Positions 1-6,995 of a stretch of 11,319 bases of DNA are shown in pieces. The notes below the pieces were generated by a model. The model was not told the DNA's origin. It did no database searches and was given only the letters and a program-made list of their open reading frames with translations. The position numbers and the translations under genes were made by a program. How positions within the stretch are numbered: position 1 is the stretch's first letter; each line of letters opens with the position of its first letter. Source of the DNA: Bacteroidota bacterium (GTDB lineage Bacteria > Bacteroidota > Bacteroidia > Bacteroidales > Bacteroidaceae); assembly GCA_023458215.1 (NCBI GenBank), contig JAEXAJ010000209.1, forward strand, positions 1-11,319, in the 5' to 3' direction.

Positions 1-134
1 CATTTGCTTTTTAAAATAACATTTTCATTTGCTTTAAACATAATATAGTTAGTGTGCTTTATTAAAACAACTGGAAACGAGGCTGTGAAGTTTCAATTCT
101 CTCAAAATCTTATAAAAAACTAACTAAATAAATG

Positions 135-162
135 GGGCGCCGCGTGATGCAGCGCCCTTTTT
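135..162 (+). terminator. Rho-independent terminator of a transcript from before the window
   Basis: GGGCGC at 135-140 pairs with GCGCCC at 152-157. The stem continues inward across one C-A mismatch to GC/GC with a 5-nt GTGAT loop, giving about 9 bp of very GC-rich stem in an AT-rich context. A run of five T follows at 158-162. No convincing coding region precedes it inside the window, so it ends either the 3' untranslated part of an upstream gene or a small RNA. It lies 35 bp before the promoter of the regulator gene and insulates it. Confidence 0.85.
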
Positions 163-196
163 ATTTACTTACCTCATTGCAATTAACCGATGGAAA

Positions 197-228
197 ATTG
201 GAGTATATCACTTTTTTTATCAACTTTG
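197..228 (+). promoter_or_regulatory. Bacteroidetes-type promoter of the TPR-HTH regulator
   Basis: ATTG at 197-200 (consensus TTTG, -33 box) is followed after 20 nt by CAACTTTG at 221-228 (consensus TAnnTTTG, -7 box, one mismatch). Transcription would start near 234-236, leaving a leader of about 20 nt before the ATG at 254. The in-frame ATG at 230 would lie upstream of the transcript start, which argues for 254 as the true start. Confidence 0.55.
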
Positions 229-253
229 CATGCAATGTAACAATAGCAAGACT

Positions 254-1927
254 ATGAAAAACATATTATATATCAGCATAATGTTTTTGTGCATTATGCT
301 TTTTATTGGATGCAATGGTAATAATCGGAGTAAATCCGTTCTAATACAAGCAGATTCTTTGCTGCAAAGTCGTCCCGACAGTACTCTAAAACTTCTCGAT
401 TCCATAGAAAAAATAGGTAATCTTTCTGAAGAAGAATGGATGCAATTGATTTGGAATCGTGCACGGGCGCATCAGCGGTTAGGAATGTCGATGACGGAAG
501 ACTCTTTGCTGCCTCGTGCACTGGATTACTATCGGCAACGCAAGGATTCGGGTAAATTGCTTGAGTGTTTCCTGCTTGAGGCAAATTATCTGAGATGGAA
601 TAAGCGGGATAGTAGTGTGGCGGAAGTGTTCGACCGTGGTCTGGAGTATGCATCCGCTGTAAAAGATACTTTTGGCATTATCACTTTCTATCGTGGAAAG
701 ATGGAGATGAGTGGTTTACGGAATAACCCTGCCGGGGCGGTAGATGCAATCAAAAAAATGTTGCAATTTTCCGATAATATGTCTCCTCGCGAACGGTATT
801 CGATGGTTTATAACTTGGGTGTATATATGTCTCTAATCAATGAACCTAATTATTCCGATTATTATGAGCAAGGTATAGATATGGCTTTGGCGGCCGGAGA
901 CACTGCTTCGACATGTCATTTTTTGCGGAACTATGCCGCCTGCCTTGCCAATAATCATAATTATATAAAATCCAATGAGTTATTGCAAAGAGTTAGACGG
1001 CTGATGCCTGCTTATGATCAATATCCGATATTACAAGTAATACTTTCCGAAAACTTTATCAATCTTCATCAATTGGATTCAGCCGGATATTACTGGAACA
1101 TTGCCTGGGACAACAATCAGAAATTGCAGGCACGAGGAGAGAAGAACTTTACAATCCGTGGAGCTTTGGCACAACTGAAGACTATCTTGGACTATACCAG
1201 TGGGGTGTCTTTGGATATAATAACATTCGGCCAGTTTGCAGATTCCATTATGCGTGAGATGAAAGACCAGCAGAGTACGATTGAACAACAATTAGTTACC
1301 AAGAATAAGCTGCAACAGGAAAATTTTGAGCTTATTATCAATCGTCAAAAAGCCAAATTGCGCTTAGTGATTATTGTTGCCTTGCTTATTGCTGTGGCAG
1401 TAGGCTTATATCTCTATATTCGTAACAGGCAGAAACGACTTGCCGAGGCGGAAGAAAGTATTGATACATTGACACGTCTGTTGAACGATGCGCAGAAAGC
1501 ATCAGACGATTCGGGTCAGAAAGATAGTGATGCTTTCTTCAAGAAAATACTTCTTCAACAACTTGGTATCATACGTTTGGTAGCTGGTGCGCCTACTTCG
1601 CAAAATCAGTCTATGCTGAAACTTATTTCAGGAATCAGTAATAACGAGATTCCTGTAGAGGGCTTGTTGGTTTGGGTAGATCTTTATCCTATTATCGACA
1701 GATTATACAATGGTTTTTATACCCGTCTTACTGAAAAATTTGGGGAAGTTCTCTCTGATAAGGAAATTCAGATATGTTGTTTGCTTTGCGCAAACTTCTC
1801 AACTAAGGAAATCGGGGTAGTTACCCAGCAGACAAGTGCTACTATCTACGTGAGGAAATCTTCTATAAGAAAGAAGATTGGGGCGGATGAAAAGCAGGAT
1901 ATTGTAGCCTGTATAAATTCCATTTAG
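254..1927 (+). CDS. Membrane-spanning TPR regulator with C-terminal LuxR-like HTH
   Basis: Probable one-component transcriptional regulator of 557 residues. From the ATG at 254 the protein opens with a hydrophobic signal ending in the lipobox LFIGC (Cys20), which supports this start over the in-frame ATG at 230. Residues about 25-330 are helical and rich in TPR-like A/Y/L patterns. A coiled-coil-prone Q/K-rich stretch (about 335-368) precedes one transmembrane helix (about 371-389), a second charged coiled coil (about 390-412), and a C-terminal HTH (about 500-543) resembling LuxR/GerE domains: LSDKEIQ, then FSTKEIG, then a recognition-helix-like segment ending SSIRKKIG. If lipidated, the TPR part is periplasmic and the HTH cytoplasmic. 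Bacteroidales encode many TPR-TM-HTH regulators of this layout. The ligand is unknown. Its likely targets are itself and the lipoprotein/barrel pair downstream. Positive charge on both sides of the helix leaves some topology doubt. Confidence 0.85.
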   Translation: MKNILYISIMFLCIMLFIGCNGNNRSKSVLIQADSLLQSRPDSTLKLLDSIEKIGNLSEEEWMQLIWNRARAHQRLGMSMTEDSLLPRALDYYRQRKDSGKLLECFLLEANYLRWNKRDSSVAEVFDRGLEYASAVKDTFGIITFYRGKMEMSGLRNNPAGAVDAIKKMLQFSDNMSPRERYSMVYNLGVYMSLINEPNYSDYYEQGIDMALAAGDTASTCHFLRNYAACLANNHNYIKSNELLQRVRRLMPAYDQYPILQVILSENFINLHQLDSAGYYWNIAWDNNQKLQARGEKNFTIRGALAQLKTILDYTSGVSLDIITFGQFADSIMREMKDQQSTIEQQLVTKNKLQQENFELIINRQKAKLRLVIIVALLIAVAVGLYLYIRNRQKRLAEAEESIDTLTRLLNDAQKASDDSGQKDSDAFFKKILLQQLGIIRLVAGAPTSQNQSMLKLISGISNNEIPVEGLLVWVDLYPIIDRLYNGFYTRLTEKFGEVLSDKEIQICCLLCANFSTKEIGVVTQQTSATIYVRKSSIRKKIGADEKQDIVACINSI

Positions 1928-1941
1928 ATCCGGAAAGTGTC

Positions 1942-2034
1942 GATTAAGACTTTTATAAATAATCAGTATTGATAATCAGCGTTTTATTATGCTGCTATTA
2001 AGACTTTTTATTCGTTGATTAAGTAGGCGTTAAG
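1942..2034 (+). promoter_or_regulatory. Phased TTAAG repeats, candidate operator
   Basis: TTAAG occurs on the same strand at 1944-1948, 1998-2002, 2019-2023 and 2030-2034, with start-to-start spacings of 54, 21 and 11 bp, close to 5, 2 and 1 helical turns. The first two copies sit in a longer identical 12-mer, ATTAAGACTTTT (1943-1954 and 1997-2008). The last copy falls where the -33 box of the downstream promoter should be. TAATCAG also occurs twice, at 1960-1966 and 1973-1979. This is the layout expected of activator sites, perhaps for the regulator just upstream; the binding protein is inferred. Confidence 0.4.
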
Positions 2035-2047
2035 GTGTTTTTCCACC

Positions 2048-2055
2048 TAACTTTG
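2048..2055 (+). promoter_or_regulatory. -7 box of promoter for lipoprotein and barrel genes
   Basis: TAACTTTG is an exact match to the Bacteroidetes -7 consensus TAnnTTTG. It lies 27 nt before the ATG at 2083, giving a start near 2062 and a leader of about 20 nt. No TTTG is present 19-21 nt upstream (that stretch is GC-rich and overlaps a TTAAG repeat), so the promoter is probably weak without an activator. Confidence 0.55.
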
Positions 2056-2082
2056 CTTCAAATCAATTAATAAAAATGTCTT

Positions 2083-2481
2083 ATGAAAACTTCATTAAAA
2101 ACACTTGCATTTACAGCGTGCTTCACGCTTGTTCTTTGTTCTTCATGTTATTTCCCCGGAAGTGACCAGGCTAAAATTAAATCGGCAACTACCGAATATG
2201 TCAAGGCACACCTCAATGAAGGTGAAAAATACCAATATGGGTATCTTGAACGGAAACATGGTTGCTTTGTGGATAATAAGGATTGTAAATATGCCGAGGT
2301 TCACTATCAGATTATCACAGAGTCGGGCGATACTTTGGATAAGATGCTTTATTTGCTGATGTCGGAACATTGCGACTCGGTCTATGACATTGCGGAAAAG
2401 CAAGATAAAGAGTGGAATTCAAAGCAACGTCCTTCGGCTGAAGAAGTCAAGAATCTTATTATAGAAGCTTTGAAGAAGTAA
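2083..2481 (+). CDS. Small lipoprotein of unknown function
   Basis: A 132-residue protein with a signal peptide ending in a cysteine cluster (LCSSC). Cys22 is the probable lipidated residue, although Cys19 at -3 makes the lipobox atypical. The mature part is highly charged, with a region rich in Y, H and D (about 48-80), three further cysteines (61, 68, 97) and a C-terminal helix. I recognise no named family. It lies 32 bp upstream of the TonB-receptor-like barrel, with no terminator between, so the two are probably co-transcribed from the promoter at 2048-2055. That position suggests a surface or periplasmic accessory to the barrel, a role SusD-type lipoproteins play elsewhere, but it is far too small to be a SusD and has no similarity I can see. 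The start is the first ATG after the promoter. Confidence 0.85.
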   Translation: MKTSLKTLAFTACFTLVLCSSCYFPGSDQAKIKSATTEYVKAHLNEGEKYQYGYLERKHGCFVDNKDCKYAEVHYQIITESGDTLDKMLYLLMSEHCDSVYDIAEKQDKEWNSKQRPSAEEVKNLIIEALKK

Positions 2482-2513
2482 ACATGATAATTTACAGATA
2501 AGAAAATTGTATT

Positions 2514-4850
2514 ATGAAAAAAGTATTTATTATATATATATTGATATTACTGGCGAATCTAACAGCAGTAGCACAAACCGTTAAAATTGAAGGTACAATA
2601 GTTGATAATAATAATCAAGCTATTGAGTATGTAAATGTAGCAGTTGTATCTCTGCCCGATTCTACTTTTGTAACAGGAGGCACAACGAATGGTAAAGGAA
2701 AGTTTGCTTTGAAGGCAACTACCGGTTCTAACCTTTTACTGAAAGTATCTTATATTGGTTACACGAATGAGAATATTGTAATTAGTAATCCTCAGGGCAC
2801 TATTCAGATGGGGGATATTCCTCTGCAAGAGGCATCAGTATCACTCAATGAGGTGGTGGTTTCCGGAAATAGCATCACACAGAAAGTAGATAGAATGGTG
2901 ATTGTCCCTACGAGTGCGGCAATGAAGAACGCCTATAATCCATACGACTTGATGCTGAATCTTTCTATTCCACGGTTGCAGGTAAATTCAATAAACAAAA
3001 GTATGGAAGCCAATGGTGGTTCCGTACAGACTCGCATTAATGGCATTGTTGCCACCTCCACCGAAGTGGCAGCCTTATTACCCAAAGATATCGTAAGAAT
3101 AGAGTTTATAGAGAATCCGGGAGAGCGTTATGGTGATAGTAGCCTGGGCGCAGTAGTCAATATTATTGTGCGGCAACGCGAAACAGGCGGATTGGTAAAT
3201 ATACAAACGCTCAATTCTCCCCAAATGCTGTTTGGAGAAAACAGTGTAATTGCCAAATACAATTATAAGAAATCACAGTGGGGAGTGTTCTATAACTTGA
3301 ATGACAGAGGATTCAAGAAGATGCGTACTAATATGAGCGAGGAATATATCTTGGATAACAAGACCATTCGCCGTGTACAGGAAGGTATAAATGATAAGAA
3401 TAAACATTTTGAACACAATGTTGATCTTTCGTACAATCTTACCGAACCTGATAAATATGTGATGAACGTGACGTTCCGTAACAGCATTTATGACGCTCCT
3501 CACCTGGACCAGTCAAATAAATTGTACGATGCATCTGATGCCGACAGTCATATTCTCTCAAAACTGCATAACAAGCAGTTCAACTATACGCCTTCTCTTG
3601 ATGTGTACTATCAACGTATGTTGCCGCACGACCAGACATTAACTTTCGATGTAACCGGAACATTCATTCATTCTACTTCAGACAGGCAGTACAGGGAGTA
3701 TACCGCTCAGGACAAAACTTTGGCGGCTATCGAAACAGACGTGACGGGTAATAAACGTTCTATTATCGGAGAAGCCATCTACGATAAAAAGTTCAAGTCA
3801 ATCGCTTTCAGTGCCGGATTGCGCCATTATCAGATGTATGCCGAAAATAAGTATGCAGGTTCTTCACCTATGATCTCCGAGATGAATCAAGCCAAATCGT
3901 CAGCTTTTGCGGAAGTACAGGGAAACATCAAGAAAGTAAGTTATGGCGTCAGTGCCGGTCTTACCCGTTCTTATTTCGAAGAAGGGGGGCAGAAACATAC
4001 TTATTATACATTTACACCTACTGTCCGGTTGAACTTTGCACCCCATAAAAATGGTAATATCAACTATCGCTTCAACATAGATCCTAGCGTACCTTCACTA
4101 AGCGCGCTTACCGGTGTGGAACAACCTATTGACACGATTCAGGTTATGCGAGGAAATCCGTCTTTGAAGACTTATAGTACCTTTAATAATACGCTGAATT
4201 ACTCGTATATGAAGAACTACTTCATATTTATGCTGAATGCGAGACATATATACCGTAAGGATGCCATTATGGAAAGCATCTTTGCTGAAGGTGATAAAAT
4301 TATCATAATGGATGAGAACCAACGATCCATGCAAGCCCTTCTATTAGGTCCCACCTTTGTACTCCGTGGATTGAAAGTGGGTAACTTGGAGAATTTCCTT
4401 ACCCTGAGTGCCGAAGGCGGGTTTGCACGATACTGGTCTGATGGAAACAAGTACACGCATACCTATAACTGTTTCTATTATAACTTGATGGGAATACTTA
4501 ACTATAAAAAGTTCTCTTTGCTAGGGCAGTATAGTAAGAATAAAAATGAATTGTTCGGAGAAACGATTTATAAAGGTGAGAATAAGACTGTATTTATGGC
4601 TACTTATACTGAAAAACGCCTTCAGTTAGGTCTTGGTGTACTTTTCCCGTTTACCAATAACTATAGGGCCGGAAAAGAACGGGTAAGCAAAGTTGCTCCC
4701 AACTCTTCGTGGACATACACTAAAGAACTCGGTCAAATGGTTGTTTTACGCCTTAGTTATAATTTTGAGTTTGGCAAGAGCTACAAATCATCGAATAAAC
4801 GTATCAATAACAGTGACCGTGAATCAGGTATCCTGAATGTTGATAAGTAA
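2514..4850 (+). CDS. TonB-dependent-receptor-like outer-membrane beta-barrel protein
   Basis: A 778-residue outer-membrane protein. It has a signal peptide (about 1-21, ending AVAQ), then a carboxypeptidase-regulatory-like beta-sandwich (about 24-105) containing IEGTIVD, FVTGGTTNGKGKF and VSYIGYTNE. A linker with LNEVVVSG (about 112-119) leads to a plug-like domain (about 135-222) that includes IEFIENPGERYGD and AVVNIIV. The remaining 550 residues alternate in the manner of amphipathic strands with many aromatic residues, matching the outer-membrane beta-barrel family (OMP_b-brl_3) rather than classical SusC, which is about 1000 residues. The last strand (VVLRLSYNFEFG) is followed by a short polar tail ending in SGILNVDK. 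No SusD partner is adjacent; the small lipoprotein 32 bp upstream is the only candidate partner. Such proteins import substrates or export or anchor surface components; the substrate cannot be read from sequence. Transcription ends at 4918-4943. Confidence 0.9.
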   Translation: MKKVFIIYILILLANLTAVAQTVKIEGTIVDNNNQAIEYVNVAVVSLPDSTFVTGGTTNGKGKFALKATTGSNLLLKVSYIGYTNENIVISNPQGTIQMGDIPLQEASVSLNEVVVSGNSITQKVDRMVIVPTSAAMKNAYNPYDLMLNLSIPRLQVNSINKSMEANGGSVQTRINGIVATSTEVAALLPKDIVRIEFIENPGERYGDSSLGAVVNIIVRQRETGGLVNIQTLNSPQMLFGENSVIAKYNYKKSQWGVFYNLNDRGFKKMRTNMSEEYILDNKTIRRVQEGINDKNKHFEHNVDLSYNLTEPDKYVMNVTFRNSIYDAPHLDQSNKLYDASDADSHILSKLHNKQFNYTPSLDVYYQRMLPHDQTLTFDVTGTFIHSTSDRQYREYTAQDKTLAAIETDVTGNKRSIIGEAIYDKKFKSIAFSAGLRHYQMYAENKYAGSSPMISEMNQAKSSAFAEVQGNIKKVSYGVSAGLTRSYFEEGGQKHTYYTFTPTVRLNFAPHKNGNINYRFNIDPSVPSLSALTGVEQPIDTIQVMRGNPSLKTYSTFNNTLNYSYMKNYFIFMLNARHIYRKDAIMESIFAEGDKIIIMDENQRSMQALLLGPTFVLRGLKVGNLENFLTLSAEGGFARYWSDGNKYTHTYNCFYYNLMGILNYKKFSLLGQYSKNKNELFGETIYKGENKTVFMATYTEKRLQLGLGVLFPFTNNYRAGKERVSKVAPNSSWTYTKELGQMVVLRLSYNFEFGKSYKSSNKRINNSDRESGILNVDK

Positions 4851-4917
4851 GATATACCACAGACATATTATTAATTGATTGATTTTACTCTTCGGTGGTA
4901 GAGAGTGCTTTACGAAC

Positions 4918-4943
4918 AAAAGGCTTCCTCACGGAAGCCTTTT
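4918..4943. terminator. Bidirectional rho-independent terminator between convergent genes
   Basis: AAAAGGCTTCC (4918-4928) and GGAAGCCTTTT (4933-4943) form a perfect 11-bp stem with a 4-nt TCAC loop. Its A-rich and T-rich ends supply a U-tract on either strand. It lies 68 bp after the barrel gene stop and 87 bp past the stop of the minus-strand head-GIN gene, so it probably ends both. Confidence 0.85.
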
Positions 4944-5029
4944 GCCATTTTGTTAGAAATCATCTTTCTATAGGTAATTTGTTAGAGAGAATCTAGTTTA
5001 GGTCTTTATTTAAAGTTAATGCAATATGT

Positions 5030-5893
5030 TTAGAGTTTGTATAATCCTTTTTTCGGGATGTCCAGTTCAGGGTTGCCTTTGTAACCTACGCTACCGCTTC
5101 CACTGGTACGAACTTTCAGAAAATCGGTTGCATGACATTTAATGTCGCCCGAACCGCTTATGCTGGCAGAAACTCTATTAGCCTGAAGACCTTCAGCGAA
5201 TAAATCGCCTGAACCTGCAATGCTGTATGAAGCTTCTTGTGCGCTACCACTCAATACAAGTGTACCTGAACCTGCTATGGATGCATTAGCCGAAGTAGCT
5301 TTTACATTATTCAGCTTCAAGTCGCCTGAACCTGCAATGGAAGTTTTAAGATCATCGCAAGAAATATTGCTGCAATTGATGTCACCTGAACCTGCAATGG
5401 AAACTCCAAGGTCTGTGCAAGTAATATTGCTACCCTCTATATCTCCTGAACCTGCTACTGAAAGTTTAAGAGCATCCGTCTTCAAACCATTGGAAAATTC
5501 AAAATCGCCTGAGCCTGCAATGTTGACACTATTCAATTTCTCTGCAGATACTTTGATTTCCAATTTGTCATAAGATACATTCACTCCTTTTTTGAAGCCT
5601 ATGTTAAGGGTATTTCCCTTTACTTCAATATTCAGCAGTTCCACAATATTATCCGATGTATATACTTTAACATCGGGCTTACCGGCCTTCTGTGTATAAG
5701 TAACATCAATGCTACCGGCTATATTCACATTAGTGAAGTTGTCTACTCTGATGTCTTTAGTCACAAAATTTTTGCTGGCCTTGACGGTTTTACCTCCGAA
5801 GAGGCCTCCTGAACTGTACGTATGTTGTTGTGAACAAGCTGTGGTACTAAACGCCAAGAAAGCGATTGCGAGGAATGTTGTTAAACTTTTCAT
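5030..5893 (-). CDS. Head-GIN domain (DUF2807) lipoprotein with GSGD repeats
   Basis: A 287-residue envelope protein of the head-GIN/DUF2807 family, described in Pfam as putative auto-transporter adhesin; no firm activity is known. The signal peptide ends STTAC, so Cys20 is probably lipidated. Residues about 41-120 begin the family fold (DIRVDNFTNVNIAG, then a strand-rich part). From about 122 to 268 the protein is a run of near 20-residue repeats centred on S[IV]AGSGD: GSG occurs at about 127, 147, 167, 187, 207, 227, 247 and 265. The fifth copy reads GSGT and the last GSGS. Each repeat fits one coil of a right-handed beta-helix. The C-terminus is short and polar. The gene faces the YgjP-like gene divergently across 262 bp. 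A weak -7-like CAACTTTT on the minus strand (5946-5953) with TTTG 22 nt upstream may be its promoter. Confidence 0.88.
   Translation of the reverse strand: MKSLTTFLAIAFLAFSTTACSQQHTYSSGGLFGGKTVKASKNFVTKDIRVDNFTNVNIAGSIDVTYTQKAGKPDVKVYTSDNIVELLNIEVKGNTLNIGFKKGVNVSYDKLEIKVSAEKLNSVNIAGSGDFEFSNGLKTDALKLSVAGSGDIEGSNITCTDLGVSIAGSGDINCSNISCDDLKTSIAGSGDLKLNNVKATSANASIAGSGTLVLSGSAQEASYSIAGSGDLFAEGLQANRVSASISGSGDIKCHATDFLKVRTSGSGSVGYKGNPELDIPKKGLYKL
5208..5521 (-). repeat. Near-60-bp DNA tandem repeat inside the head-GIN gene
   Basis: The plus-strand string CCTGAACCTGC, or a one-base variant, begins at 5208, 5265, 5325, 5385, 5445 and 5508, with spacings of 57, 60, 60, 60 and 63 bp. It encodes the AGSGD core of each 20-residue protein repeat. 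Bases between the cores have diverged far more than the cores, so selection on the coil turn, or recombination between cores, keeps the short string alike. Spacing changes are all multiples of three. Confidence 0.8.
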
Positions 5894-6060
5894 ATCTATT
5901 TGTTTTATGATTTAGCATTTATCTATTAGACGTGAACTGTTCTTAAAAAGTTGCATGCTACAGTGTCTTTTTTTGCAAAAAAGTTCCGTCGCCCCATTGT
6001 ATTCAATTATTGTGCCATAGATGTAATGTATTGATTGTGTGAAGTTAAGTATGCTTGTGT

Positions 6061-6099
6061 AGTGTTCATTTTCGGACACTCCGTTCGTTTTTGGCGAAC
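6061..6099 (+). other. Two adjacent short inverted repeats upstream of the YgjP-like gene
   Basis: AGTGTTC (6061-6067) pairs with GGACACT (6074-6080), 7 bp with one G-T pair and a 6-nt loop. Three bases later GTTCG (6083-6087) pairs with CGAAC (6095-6099), 5 bp with a 7-nt loop. They sit 57-95 nt before the ATG at 6156. They could be leader-RNA hairpins or a dyad operator. No T-run follows directly, so a terminator is unlikely. Confidence 0.35.
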
Positions 6100-6155
6100 A
6101 AATCCTTGTTTTTTCGGGCAATTCTTTGTTCTTTTGTTCATTCATAAAGAAGTCG

Positions 6156-6860
6156 ATGGAATCAGAACGCATTTTAGAAGATGAGGAACTTGGTCGTTTG
6201 GTTGTACGGGTGAATGCTCGTGCGCGGCGTTTGACTTTCCGTACGAAGGAGGATGGAGTATATGTGACTGTGCCTCCCGGTACTTCGATGAAAGAACTGA
6301 AAAATGCCATTGAGGAATTGCGCCCCCGCCTGAAAGCTGCCAAACTAAAACAGGTTCGCCCGTTAATCGATTTGAATTACCGGATTGATACGGAATTCTT
6401 TAAACTGAGCCTCGTAAGTGGCGAACGGGAGCGTTTTCTGTCTCGTTCCGAACTGGGAGAGATGCAGATAATATGTCCTCCTGATGCCGACTTCTCCGAT
6501 GAAGCCTTGCAGAACTGGCTACACAAAGTGATTGAAGAGGCATTGAGGCGTAATGCTAAGATCATTCTTCCTCCTCGTTTATATATGCTTTCTACCCAGC
6601 ATAACCTCCCTTATAAAAGTGTGAAGATTAACTCCAGCAGCGGACGTTGGGGGAGTTGCTCCGCACGTGCTAGTATTAACCTTTCCTATTTCTTGGTCTT
6701 GTTACCGAAGCATCTGATTGATTATGTGTTGTTGCATGAGCTATCTCATACCCGTGAGATGAATCATGGAGAACGATTTTGGGCTTTGTTGAACCGCTTG
6801 ACTGACGGTAAAGCACTGGCGCTGCGTGATGAATTGAAGCAATATCGCACCATAATCTGA
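6156..6860 (+). CDS. YgjP-like (DUF45) zinc metallopeptidase, M48-like
   Basis: A 234-residue cytoplasmic protein without a signal peptide. The zinc site is clear: HELSH (about 194-198), with the catalytic Glu195 between metal ligands His194 and His198, followed by the family signature NH (203-204) and FW (208-209). The family hallmark RWGSCS lies at about 164-169, followed by INLSYFL and P..LIDYVLLHELSH. The N-terminal half (about 13-140) is the usual beta-rich YgjP region. Length is normal for the family. I chose the ATG at 6156; a TTG at 6126 would add ten unlike residues. YgjP proteins are putative proteases of unknown substrate, sometimes linked to restriction-modification or envelope genes; no such partner is next to it. 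No clear -7 box is seen; TATGCTTG at 6050-6057 is a weak candidate. Confidence 0.92.
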   Translation: MESERILEDEELGRLVVRVNARARRLTFRTKEDGVYVTVPPGTSMKELKNAIEELRPRLKAAKLKQVRPLIDLNYRIDTEFFKLSLVSGERERFLSRSELGEMQIICPPDADFSDEALQNWLHKVIEEALRRNAKIILPPRLYMLSTQHNLPYKSVKINSSSGRWGSCSARASINLSYFLVLLPKHLIDYVLLHELSHTREMNHGERFWALLNRLTDGKALALRDELKQYRTII

Positions 6861-6914
6861 TAGTTTACCGGTTCCGCTCTTGTCTTCTTTTTTGAGTTAA
6901 TAAACGTCAACGCT

Positions 6915-6945
6915 TTTGCGGACTAATAATAAATGTTTATTTTTG
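6915..6945 (+). promoter_or_regulatory. Consensus Bacteroidetes promoter of the four-gene envelope operon
   Basis: TTTG at 6915-6918 and TATTTTTG at 6938-6945 match the -33 (TTTG) and -7 (TAnnTTTG) boxes exactly, with a 19-nt spacer. Transcription would start near 6952, giving a leader of about 44 nt before the ATG at 6996. This is the best promoter in the window and points to constitutive housekeeping-sigma expression of the CsgG-like operon. Confidence 0.8.
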
Positions 6946-6995
6946 AAAAATAAAATCAAGCTGCTATTTAGATAACTAAAAGTCAAACACTATTT

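Noticed and set aside
1..48. Possible tail of a coding region, frame 1, ending in TAG at 46-48
   Set aside because: Only 15 codons with no recognisable content, very AT-rich, and containing the direct repeat CATTTGCTTT (1-10 and 26-35); not enough to call a gene.
230..253. Upstream ATG for the TPR-HTH regulator
   Set aside because: It precedes the expected transcript start and would add eight polar residues before a good lipoprotein signal.
5208..5521. Regular 60-bp repeats suggesting a CRISPR array
   Set aside because: The shared unit is only about 11 bp, spacers are coding, and spacing varies by multiples of three; it is a protein repeat.
5220..5573. Plus-strand 117-codon open frame rich in SPEPAM repeats
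   Set aside because: It is the antisense shadow of the GSGD repeats of the head-GIN gene; the repetition comes from that gene.
5912..6343. Minus-strand 143-codon open frame
   Set aside because: It overlaps the N-terminus of the YgjP-like gene antisense, with low-complexity sequence and no domain.
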